Of a stretch of 32,402 nt of DNA, positions 15,825 to 24,100 are shown piece after piece. Origin of the DNA: an uncultured Lachnospiraceae bacterium (GTDB lineage: Bacteria > Bacillota > Clostridia > Lachnospirales > Lachnospiraceae). Below the pieces are notes generated by a model, which searched no databases, had not been told where the DNA came from, and saw only the letters and a program-made list of their open reading frames with translations. The stretch is from contig CAMNDJ010000017.1 in NCBI GenBank assembly GCA_946535225.1, positions 1 through 32,402 on the forward strand. Direction: 5' to 3'. Each line of letters starts with the position of its first letter. Within the stretch, counting starts at the first letter, position 1. The position numbers were made by a program, and so were the translations under genes.

Positions 15825-18752
15825 TTAGCCGATGATCAAAGGCGCCGTCGTCCCGAACAGCCCTTTGTTCTCCTCAATTTTAGCATCTGCACCCACCGCG
15901 CACAAGGCCTTGTCACCCAGTACGGCTCTGCAGTGTCCGGCCAGTTTCCTTATATCCGCAGGGGTCGTTGCAAGAAGCTCATCCCTTTCCTTCTGCTGAT
16001 CTTTTTCCGTAATGCCCGTAAGATATGAGACCATTGATCTTAATGCCTTGCCCTGCGGTGTGAGCGGCGTATCGAGCGCGCTTATGGCTCCTATGATATA
16101 CTGCGTCATCGTACGCTCATCCGCATCAAAGCTCTCAAGATATGCGGGAATTCCCTCATATATGTCTATCGTCTCCTTAAGATGAGGGTCTCTGTAGGAT
16201 ACAAAATACGAATCCCCGTTTCTTGCAAAGCCCGACATGCATCCGTATGCGCCGCCTTTGACTCTTATATTGTTCCACAGATAATCATAACCCATCATGA
16301 CCTTGAGCACTCTGAGTGCTCCGGTATATTCAAAGCCTTTGTTCTTAAAATTTCCCGCTCTGCAGACATATTGGACCTGAGACGCACACTTAAGTCCTTC
16401 ATTATCTTCGCTCAAACCCGGCGCATACGTAACCTTATCTTTCTCTGCGCGCTTGGGCAGCTTATCAATAAGCTTACGCGCCGACGCTTCGAATTCCTTA
16501 TACTCATCCTCACTTCCGGCGAAGTCAAACATAAGATTATCACGTGTAAAAAGCATAGCGCTTAAGTTTTTCAAAGCCTCAGCTGTCTGAGCCTTCACAG
16601 CATCATAGTTAAGACTGATGTTTTCTATGAACCTGTACGCATCCAGGCCCTGCAGTGCCTCCAACGTCTTGCCGAGTTTAGATACGTAGCTTATCGCTCT
16701 CTGCATGGCAACCATATGGCCGGCGCTCATCATCATGCTCTGATTGTGTGATTTGACCTCATTGATGATCTCAAGGAGTCTGCCGGTATCATCATATTTT
16801 GTCCTAAGCATCATCTCTTCGATGATGTCAAACACCTTGCCGATATCCCCGTTTAAGCACTTTCCCTTGAAGTCAAAAGAAGTATGGCGCTTGTCTGCTT
16901 CTGCGGCGTTTTCATAAGCAACGGCCGCTGTAGTTATGCCTCCGGTCTCTATATATATCTTATTGAACAATTCCGCATAACTGTGATCCTCCGTATCCAT
17001 CACACCTATAACACTCTTAAGAAGGGCGATGTATCTGTACATTTCTTCAGAGAGACCATCGGCATCAAACATAATTCTCAGATAATCTATGCCCTTAGTT
17101 CCCACCGGGTGATAGAGCACCTTGATCCCGTCGATTTCACGTATCTCATTGTATAAAGGCGAGGTCTCTTTACGTATATCTTCTATCTTCAGTACAGGGA
17201 TCGTCGCAAGTGCTTCCTCCGTATCCTCCTGCTCCTGATAAGCAAGCAATGCAGCAGTATCATCCACGAGTTTATTTACCTCGTTCTCACTGAGCGAAGC
17301 CTTATACTCAGCCAGTTTCTTCTTCAGTCTCTCATCCTCTGCTTCATTAAGCCCTGCCTCAGGACTGACCATGACAAATGATCTGTGGCTGTTATTCAGA
17401 AGGCCTTTGCTTATGAGTTGCTCATAATAATCCGTGTCTATCTTCTTACGAAGTGATGCAAAGGTCGCATCAGCCTCTATGTGAATGAAAGGCTTGTTAT
17501 CGTCATACAGCCAGCTGTCAAGCACCTGAAGGCCGTACATGAGTCCCGGCGGATACTGCCCGAAATCCGCTTCCCTGTAACGAAATTCGTTGGCATTGAG
17601 TCCTGCTCTTAATGTGTCTTTATTGAATCCTGAATTAACTATTCCCTCAAGAACGGATTTTATCTCATTAAGGAATCCGTCTTTTTTATCCTCATCACTG
17701 TACTTCGCAACGATCGAGAAATACGGCTGTCTTACACCGCCGTCGTATATCGAATATACATCCTTGCCTATCCCTTTATCAAGGAGCGCCTGCTTAAGGA
17801 TCGCACCCTGAGCACCGCACAATGCATAATCGATCACCTGCCATGCTATATACTCTTCTCTGTCGAGATTATCCTTCATTGCGAAGTTGAGGCTTAAGTA
17901 CGTATTCTCCGTAAGAGGCTCACCTTCTGTCACGGGATACTTCTTAACCACTTCCACCGGACTGTCAAACGCTTCCTGAAGCGGAATGGTCGAGTCTATA
18001 TCTATGGCATCAAAATGCGAGAGATACTCCTTATCGATAAAAGCGAGCTTTTCCTCCATATCCATATTGCCGTATAGGTAGATATATGAATTGCTCGGAT
18101 GATAGTATCTTCTGTATGTATCAAGATACTGCTCATATGTAAGCGTCGGTATATCCCTGGGATCACCGCCGGATTCCTTGCCGTAAGGCGTATCAGGGAA
18201 GAGTGAATTAAAGAGCTCTCTTTCAAGCACATCATCGGGACTTGAGAACGCACCCTTCATCTCACTGTAGACCACGCCGTTTATCGTAAGCTCGCTGTCT
18301 TTATCCGGGAGATCATAGTGCCAGCCCTCCTGCTTAAATGTCATGTCCGAATCAAGGATCCTCGGATAGAACACGGCATCCAGATATACATGCATAAGAT
18401 TTTGGAAATCCTTGTCATTACAGCTGGCAACAGGGTATACCGTCTTATCCGGATATGTCATAGCATTAAGAAATGTATTAAGGCTGCCCTTCGCAAGTTC
18501 AAGGAAGGGATCCTTGACAGGAAAATTCTTAGAACCGCACAGTACCGAGTGTTCCAATATGTGCATCACTCCGGTAGAATCTGAAGGCGGTGTCCTGAAA
18601 CCAATATAGAACACTTTATTGTCATCATCATTCTCCATGAGAACGACTCTCGCTCCGGTCTTCTTATGTTTGAGTATATAACCGACCGTATCCAGTTCCT
18701 TTATGGGATGTTTCTCCACGATCTCGTACTGTGATAACCCTGATATATCCAT
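15825..18752 (-). CDS. M16C family zinc metalloprotease (presequence protease/insulinase-like)
   Basis: The product is a large pitrilysin-clan peptidase related to mitochondrial PreP/Cym1 and bacterial HypA, thought to digest peptides in a closed two-bowl chamber. It has no signal peptide. The inverted zinc motif HILEH is at 64-68 (GVMHILEHSVLCGS), and the third ligand is expected in the ELFNSLFPDTPYGKESGGDP region around 165-190. The M16C-specific central domain and the C-terminal inactive half (SGFARNGDSYFVSYRDPHL near 845) are present. At 975 residues the length is typical. A TTG at 18767 also opens the frame but lies inside the GAGGAG ribosome site, so the ATG pair at 18755/18752 is the start; the second has the better seven-base spacing. 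Confidence 0.95.
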   Translation of the reverse strand: MDISGLSQYEIVEKHPIKELDTVGYILKHKKTGARVVLMENDDDNKVFYIGFRTPPSDSTGVMHILEHSVLCGSKNFPVKDPFLELAKGSLNTFLNAMTYPDKTVYPVASCNDKDFQNLMHVYLDAVFYPRILDSDMTFKQEGWHYDLPDKDSELTINGVVYSEMKGAFSSPDDVLERELFNSLFPDTPYGKESGGDPRDIPTLTYEQYLDTYRRYYHPSNSYIYLYGNMDMEEKLAFIDKEYLSHFDAIDIDSTIPLQEAFDSPVEVVKKYPVTEGEPLTENTYLSLNFAMKDNLDREEYIAWQVIDYALCGAQGAILKQALLDKGIGKDVYSIYDGGVRQPYFSIVAKYSDEDKKDGFLNEIKSVLEGIVNSGFNKDTLRAGLNANEFRYREADFGQYPPGLMYGLQVLDSWLYDDNKPFIHIEADATFASLRKKIDTDYYEQLISKGLLNNSHRSFVMVSPEAGLNEAEDERLKKKLAEYKASLSENEVNKLVDDTAALLAYQEQEDTEEALATIPVLKIEDIRKETSPLYNEIREIDGIKVLYHPVGTKGIDYLRIMFDADGLSEEMYRYIALLKSVIGVMDTEDHSYAELFNKIYIETGGITTAAVAYENAAEADKRHTSFDFKGKCLNGDIGKVFDIIEEMMLRTKYDDTGRLLEIINEVKSHNQSMMMSAGHMVAMQRAISYVSKLGKTLEALQGLDAYRFIENISLNYDAVKAQTAEALKNLSAMLFTRDNLMFDFAGSEDEYKEFEASARKLIDKLPKRAEKDKVTYAPGLSEDNEGLKCASQVQYVCRAGNFKNKGFEYTGALRVLKVMMGYDYLWNNIRVKGGAYGCMSGFARNGDSYFVSYRDPHLKETIDIYEGIPAYLESFDADERTMTQYIIGAISALDTPLTPQGKALRSMVSYLTGITEKDQQKERDELLATTPADIRKLAGHCRAVLGDKALCAVGADAKIEENKGLFGTTAPLIIG

Positions 18753-18779
18753 CATTTTTCTCCTCAAAACTATATTTAT

Positions 18780-18807
18780 AAAATACCGTACATCACGATA
18801 CCGGCAA
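18780..18807 (-). promoter_or_regulatory. Candidate internal promoter before the M16C protease
   Basis: On the minus strand TTGCCG (18802-18807) and TATTTT (18780-18785) are 16 bases apart, within the 60-base gap before the protease. The spacing is short and the -10 box imperfect. The heptamer ATACCGG occurs twice nearby (18798-18804 and 18815-18821). Confidence 0.35.
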
Positions 18808-18812
18808 AGGTA

Positions 18813-19232
18813 CTATACCGGAATACCTGCCAGCTTTAACTTTGATATCCTTATCTCGGTTAAAAATGTGACATCTTTATTAGCCATGATGATTTCATTA
18901 TCAAGAATATCGTCGATCAGGAATTCGTCGATATGATAACCCGGTTCATTCTTGCCGTGACCGTCCTCATAGAAGACGTTGAGCAGGAACCTGGCCTTAA
19001 GCTTCTTATAGACCATATAGGATAAGCTGTCCTTATCCATGTAAAAAATGTGGTTCTCTAATGTTGTAGCCTTATCCACTTCCTTAAGCATGAAGTGGGC
19101 GAACACCGTCTTAAGCTTAAAAGGGATATCATCCATATCCATCATCTCGCCGTACGAAAGTTTACCGCCGATATAGATATTGGTGATGTCCTGAATTATA
19201 TGTTTGTAATCTCTGCTCTCAGTTTCGTTCAT
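18813..19232 (-). CDS. Conserved-looking hypothetical protein
   Basis: I do not recognise this 139-residue protein. It has no signal peptide and no membrane segment. It is rich in charged and aromatic residues, begins MNETESRDYKHIIQDITNIY, and has a central FAHFMLKEVDKATTLENHIF and a C-terminal VTFLTEIRISKLKLAGIPV that read like a folded alpha/beta protein. The frame stays open upstream to 19346, but that extension overlaps the sigma-like gene and reads as arginine-rich nonsense, so the ATG at 19232 is chosen although its ribosome site is poor. The gap to the sigma-like gene is 55 bases and to the protease 60. It probably shares their transcript. Confidence 0.6.
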   Translation of the reverse strand: MNETESRDYKHIIQDITNIYIGGKLSYGEMMDMDDIPFKLKTVFAHFMLKEVDKATTLENHIFYMDKDSLSYMVYKKLKARFLLNVFYEDGHGKNEPGYHIDEFLIDDILDNEIIMANKDVTFLTEIRISKLKLAGIPV

Positions 19233-19287
19233 ACTCGTTGCGTTTCGAAAACCTAGTCGGTCAATAGTCAATTTATTAAATCTGGTT

Positions 19288-20031
19288 TTATTTTTCAGCC
19301 ACTGTTTCAATGTCCTCGATCTTCTCTCCCGAGAACCGGACTGCATCCTCGATCGTCTTGCGGCTGAATTTAGTCTCGGCTATCAACTCATCGACCGTAA
19401 CCTTACGTCCGTATGCTTCTGCCAATTCTCTTGCGGCATCCGCGACTTTATTGACCTTTGAAACGATCTTCTCGTCCGACTTATGGATATCTCCTTCTTC
19501 TATTATGAGCTGCTCCATCGCATTCATTATCATGCTTGCGAGTGCTCCCGGAACTTCCTTACCGGACTCCAATGCACCCAACATCGTAACACCTGCTGAA
19601 AGGGCTACATTGCCCTCTCCGATAAGATCTTCAACAGGTACACCCTGATCTGAATACAGTCTGGCTATATCCACTACCTGAGGAAGCATGATCTCTATGA
19701 CCTTGGTCTGGCTCTCAAGATGACCTGCCATGGCCGAGATATAATGTGCTTCTTTCTCGCCCTCACTGTATTCGGTAAGCTCGGCAAGTTCATCCATGTA
19801 CATCTGAAGATAGTTTCTGTCCTCTTCCGACAGAGCTTCTTCTATATCCATGGCCTCGCCTATACCTATCTTCTTGGATTTAAGATAATCGTATATAGCG
19901 TTGAGTCCGCTGACAGGCAGGTCCAGTTCCATGGCAGCTTCTTGTACCTGATCGCTTGTGACCTTTCCTCCCTGTTCTCTTCCGACTCTTACAAGTTCTT
20001 CTATTCTCTCAACAAATAATGTCTGATCCAT
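19288..20031 (-). CDS. Sigma-70-like protein lacking region 4
   Basis: The 247-residue protein resembles a primary sigma factor in parts. Residues ~20-55 (QVQEAAMELDLPVSGLNAIY, DYLKSKKI) resemble sigma region 1.1. Residues ~115-150 (VVDIARLYSDQGVPVEDLIGEGNVAL) resemble region 2.1-2.2, the RNA polymerase contact. Residues ~192-240 (VNKVADAARELAEAYGRKVT, VDELIAETKFSRKTIEDAV) resemble region 3. The aromatic -10-melting residues of region 2.3 and the tryptophan-rich region 2.4 are not visible, and the protein ends without region 4, so -35 recognition should be missing. It may bind core polymerase or an anti-sigma factor without acting as a normal sigma. The ATG at 20031 has an AAGGAAGAG site. It is 30 bases downstream of the rhomboid-like gene. 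Confidence 0.75.
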   Translation of the reverse strand: MDQTLFVERIEELVRVGREQGGKVTSDQVQEAAMELDLPVSGLNAIYDYLKSKKIGIGEAMDIEEALSEEDRNYLQMYMDELAELTEYSEGEKEAHYISAMAGHLESQTKVIEIMLPQVVDIARLYSDQGVPVEDLIGEGNVALSAGVTMLGALESGKEVPGALASMIMNAMEQLIIEEGDIHKSDEKIVSKVNKVADAARELAEAYGRKVTVDELIAETKFSRKTIEDAVRFSGEKIEDIETVAEK

Positions 20032-20061
20032 TTATCTCTTCCTTATATATACTCGTTCGAT

Positions 20062-20952
20062 CTAATGATCTCCATCGTCATATCTGATATGCGTATGTGA
20101 GAATATATGGTCATTGCAATACTCATAATTCCCCTGACACTTGCTGCAGAAACGGAATTCCAATTCCGGATTCGTATCGCTCGTCCGGCCGCATACGGCG
20201 CATTTGTGCTTGGAGATACGGTTAGTCTCGGCCTCTTTTACAGTATGACGGTACTCCATACGGCGCTTGACCTGTGCCGGGTTAAACTGTATCCTGCTCC
20301 TGGTAGTTATGAAGAATATGATGAAATTGAGAAGTGATGCACCGATCACTACCCAGTATACCATTCCTACGAGCAAGCCGTAATTCGCTCCTATGCTTAT
20401 GCATTCGTACAGAAGGATCACAACATAGATGATCCCCAGTACCTTGACCTTGACCGGTATGAGGAAGAAAAGCAGTACTCTCATATCCGGGAATGTAGCT
20501 GCATAAGCTAAGAATATGGACAGATTGATGTATGTCGTCGAGAAAGCCAGGCCGAAAGTTGTCATAGCCGGCGCTCCGAGCAGTCTCATTATCCCGTAGA
20601 GGGCGAAGGAGCCAAGTATCGTATATATCATTCCCGAGATCAGGTATACATTGAGCCTGTATGTGCCCCAGACGGTCTCTAAGCTCCTTCCGATGCTGTA
20701 GTAGAAATACAGCATTATCAATACGAAGAAGAGGTTACTCTCTGAAGGCGGAATTACAAGCCATGTGAAAAGCCTCCATACCTGTCCTCTGAGTATATAT
20801 GCGGGCTCAAGGGACATAAAGTTGATAAAGTCCTTATTTACAAGCTCTATGATATAGCCGAACGCATAGCAGATGATCAGATAAAGCGTGATGTTCTTGA
20901 TCGCATATCTGCCAAGCTTACGTTCCATCCTGGCCGAAAAATTCTCTTTCAT
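20062..20952 (-). CDS. Rhomboid-like membrane protein with C-terminal zinc-binding tail; catalytic residues not seen
   Basis: This 296-residue protein has about six membrane helices in residues 20-215 and a rhomboid-like pattern after the first helix: GQVWRLFTWLVIP, then a helix pair ending GRSLETVWGTYRLNVYL. The GxSG serine motif and the HxxxxHxxxN motif of active rhomboid proteases are not seen, so it looks like a pseudoprotease of rhomboid/derlin type. The tail (247-296) has CAVC (251-254), CSKC (269-272), Cys279 and three His at 282, 286 and 288, a probable zinc ribbon. The frame opens at 21003, but the ATG at 20952 is the one with an AAAGGA site nine bases upstream. It leads the sigma-like gene. 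Confidence 0.75.
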   Translation of the reverse strand: MKENFSARMERKLGRYAIKNITLYLIICYAFGYIIELVNKDFINFMSLEPAYILRGQVWRLFTWLVIPPSESNLFFVLIMLYFYYSIGRSLETVWGTYRLNVYLISGMIYTILGSFALYGIMRLLGAPAMTTFGLAFSTTYINLSIFLAYAATFPDMRVLLFFLIPVKVKVLGIIYVVILLYECISIGANYGLLVGMVYWVVIGASLLNFIIFFITTRSRIQFNPAQVKRRMEYRHTVKEAETNRISKHKCAVCGRTSDTNPELEFRFCSKCQGNYEYCNDHIFSHTHIRYDDGDH

Positions 20953-21034
20953 GATGATCTGTCCTTTCGTGAGTACATCAATTATATTATCACATTTATT
21001 CATTTACGCATAACAGAATAATAAAACTTTCATA

Positions 21035-21060
21035 AAGCGCTCCGCTTCGCTTGATTTTTT
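21035..21060 (+). terminator. Terminator-like hairpin in a divergent intergenic region
   Basis: AAGCG (21035-21039) pairs with CGCTT (21048-21052), and the hairpin is followed after two bases by a run of T. It is oriented rightward but no rightward gene precedes it. It may end a small RNA or antisense transcript, or be a palindromic repeat. Confidence 0.35.
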
Positions 21061-21087
21061 TCTCATCTCCTTGTAGAATAGCAAGGA

Positions 21088-21116
21088 TTGCATATTGTAA
21101 TCTTTCCTATTATATA
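21088..21116 (+). promoter_or_regulatory. Promoter of the activase-like gene
   Basis: TTGCAT (21088-21093) and TATATA (21111-21116) are 17 bases apart. The start near 21123 gives a leader of about 30 bases with an AGGTG ribosome site (21145-21149). Confidence 0.6.
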
Positions 21117-21154
21117 TAGTCAAAAATACTACATGTACATCATCAGGTGCAAAA

Positions 21155-24100
21155 ATGGCTAAGACCAAGTATTCACTGGGAATCGATATAGGCTCTACTA
21201 CCGTCAAGGTGGCGATCATGGATGAAGAGAACACTCTGCTGTTCTCAGATTACAAGCGCCATTTTGCCGATATTCAGGGCACCCTTGCAGGGTTATTATC
21301 CGACGCAGGCAGGATACTGGGCGATATAGAGGTTCATCCTATGATCACCGGAAGCGGCGGACTCACACTGGCCAAGCACCTTGACTGCCCCTTCACCCAG
21401 GAGGTCATCGCCGTAGCCTCTTCACTTGAAACCTTCGCACCGAAGACTGATGTGGCTATAGAACTCGGCGGCGAAGATGCCAAGATCATATATTTTGAGA
21501 ACGGCAATGTCGAGCAGCGCATGAACGGCATATGTGCCGGCGGTACCGGTTCTTTCATAGATCAGATGGCGGCTCTTTTACAGACTGATGCCATGGGGCT
21601 TAATGAATATGCCAAGAATTACAATTCCCTGTATACGATCGCAGCCAGATGCGGTGTTTTTGCCAAGACCGACATTCAACCGCTCATCAATGACGGCGCT
21701 ACAAGGGAAGATCTTGCTGCATCAATCTTTCAGGCTGTTGTAAATCAGACGATCTCGGGACTTGCCTGCGGCAAGCCTATCCGCGGTCATGTAGCGTTCT
21801 TAGGCGGGCCTCTCCACTTCTTATCAGAACTCAAGGTCGCATTTATCCGCACACTTAAGCTCGATGACGAGCATACCATAGAACTCGATAATTCCCATCT
21901 CTTCGCAGCCATGGGCTCAGCGCTCAATGCTAAGGATGATGTGGTCATATCCCTCGAGTCCCTGACAGACCGCTTAAGGAACGGGATCAAGATGGAATTT
22001 GAGGTCGAGCGAATGGAACCTCTTTTCCCCGACAAAGACAGTTATAAAGCCTTCACTGACAGACATGCCAAGGCGGAAGTTAAAAAAGCACCGCTTTCAG
22101 AATATAAGGGCAACTGTTTCTTAGGCATAGATGCCGGCTCGACGACCACCAAGATCGCTCTGATCAGCGAAGACGGCAAGCTTTTGCATTCATTCTACAG
22201 CAATAATAACGGTTCTCCTCTGCAGACCGCCATAGATGCGATCAAAGACATATATGAGAAGCTTCCGGAAGGTGTTCGCATCGTGCGCTCATGCTCTACA
22301 GGCTATGGAGAAGCCTTAATGAAGGCCGCTTTTATGCTGGATGACGGCGAGGTCGAGACAGTGGCTCACTACTACGCGGCAGCCTTCTTCGATCCCGAGG
22401 TCGACTGTATCTTAGACATCGGTGGCCAGGATATGAAATGCATCAAGATACGCAATAAGTGCGTGGATTCCGTACAGCTCAATGAGGCTTGCTCTTCCGG
22501 TTGCGGAAGTTTCATAGAGACTTTTGCCTCTTCACTGGGTCTTAGCGTTCAGAACTTCGCTTCAGAGGCACTGTTTGCGCCCTATCCGATCGATCTGGGC
22601 ACTCGTTGCACTGTATTCATGAATTCCAAAGTTAAGCAGGCACAGAAGGAAGGCGCCACGGTCGCTGACATCTCTGCCGGGCTTGCGTATTCGGTTATAA
22701 AAAACGCCCTTTTTAAGGTCATCAAGGTATCCAATGCCTCTGAACTCGGGCGAAACATCGTGGTTCAGGGCGGTACATTCTACAACGACGCCGTACTCAG
22801 GGCCTTTGAGAAGATCGCCGGATGTGAGGCAATAAGGCCTGATATCGCAGGTATCATGGGAGCGTTCGGTGCGGCACTGATCGCCAGAGAACAGTATACC
22901 GAAGGCTATCAGACCACAATGCTCTCTCTTAAGGAGATCACTGAGTTAAGATATGAGACGAGTATGGCCAAATGCAAGGGCTGTACGAATAATTGCAGGC
23001 TTACGATCAACCGTTTCTCAGGCGGCAGGCAGTTTATATCGGGCAACCGTTGCGAGAGAGGCCTTGGCAAAGCCAAGACCGATAACGGGATCCCCAATCT
23101 GTTTGAGTATAAGCTTAAGAGGATATTCGGCTACGAGCCATTGGAGACATCCAAGGCGCACAGGGGCCGCGTGGGAATACCCAGAGTCCTCAATATGTAT
23201 GAGAACTATCCTTTCTGGTATACGTTCTTTACACAGCTCGGCTACCAGGTCGTACTTTCACCCGTTTCCACGCACAAGCTCTATGAGCTTGGTATCGAAT
23301 CCATTCCCAGTGAATCGGAGTGTTACCCTGCCAAGCTTGCGCACGGTCATATAATGTGGCTCATACACGAAGGAGTAGATTTCATCTTCTATCCGTCTCT
23401 CTTCTATGAGCGTGAAGAATTCAAGGATGCGGGCAATCACTATAACTGTCCCATTGTTACGTCATATTCGGAGAATATCAAGAACAATGTTGAAGAGATA
23501 GGCAGAGGCGAAGTTAACTTCCGCAATCCCTTCATGGCATTTACGTCCGAAGCAACAGTGCTCGAGGCCCTTAAGAAAGAATTCAAGGAGATTCCCGAAT
23601 GGGAACTTACATCAGCAGTGAACAAGGCCTGGGCGGAACTTAATGCTGCGCGTGAAGATATGCGCTCAAAGGGCGAAGAGACCATCAAATATCTCAAGGA
23701 CACAGGCACAAAGGGGATCGTACTCGCCGGCCGTCCTTATCATTTGGACCCGGAGATCAACCATGGTATCCCTGAACTCATAACATCATACGGTTTTGCC
23801 GTACTGACCGAAGATTCGGTGTCACATTTAGCCGAGCCGGAGCGTCCGCTCATCGTCATGGATCAGTGGATGTATCATTCAAGACTCTATGCTGCGGCAA
23901 GTTACGTCAAGACGGTGGATTTTTTGGACCTCATCCAGCTAAATTCCTTCGGATGCGGTCTCGATGCCGTTACGACCGACCAGGTGGCAGATATACTCTC
24001 CGGATCAGACAAGATCTATACCTGTCTTAAGATCGACGAGATCAACAACTTAGGAGCCGCAAGGATAAGAGTCCGCTCACTTATATCAGCGCTTAAGGTT

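Noticed and set aside
18753..18767. TTG start for the M16C protease
   Set aside because: It overlaps the ribosome site that serves the ATG pair directly downstream.
19233..19346. N-terminal extension of the hypothetical protein
   Set aside because: It overlaps the end of the sigma-like gene in another frame and is arginine-rich, like an antisense or shadow reading.
20953..21234. Open frames upstream of the rhomboid-like gene (ATG at 21003 and a 76-residue frame from 21234)
   Set aside because: The ATG at 21003 has no ribosome site. The longer frame runs antisense through the start of the activase gene and its promoter. A 20-codon peptide there has AAGGAG right against its ATG, too close to trust.
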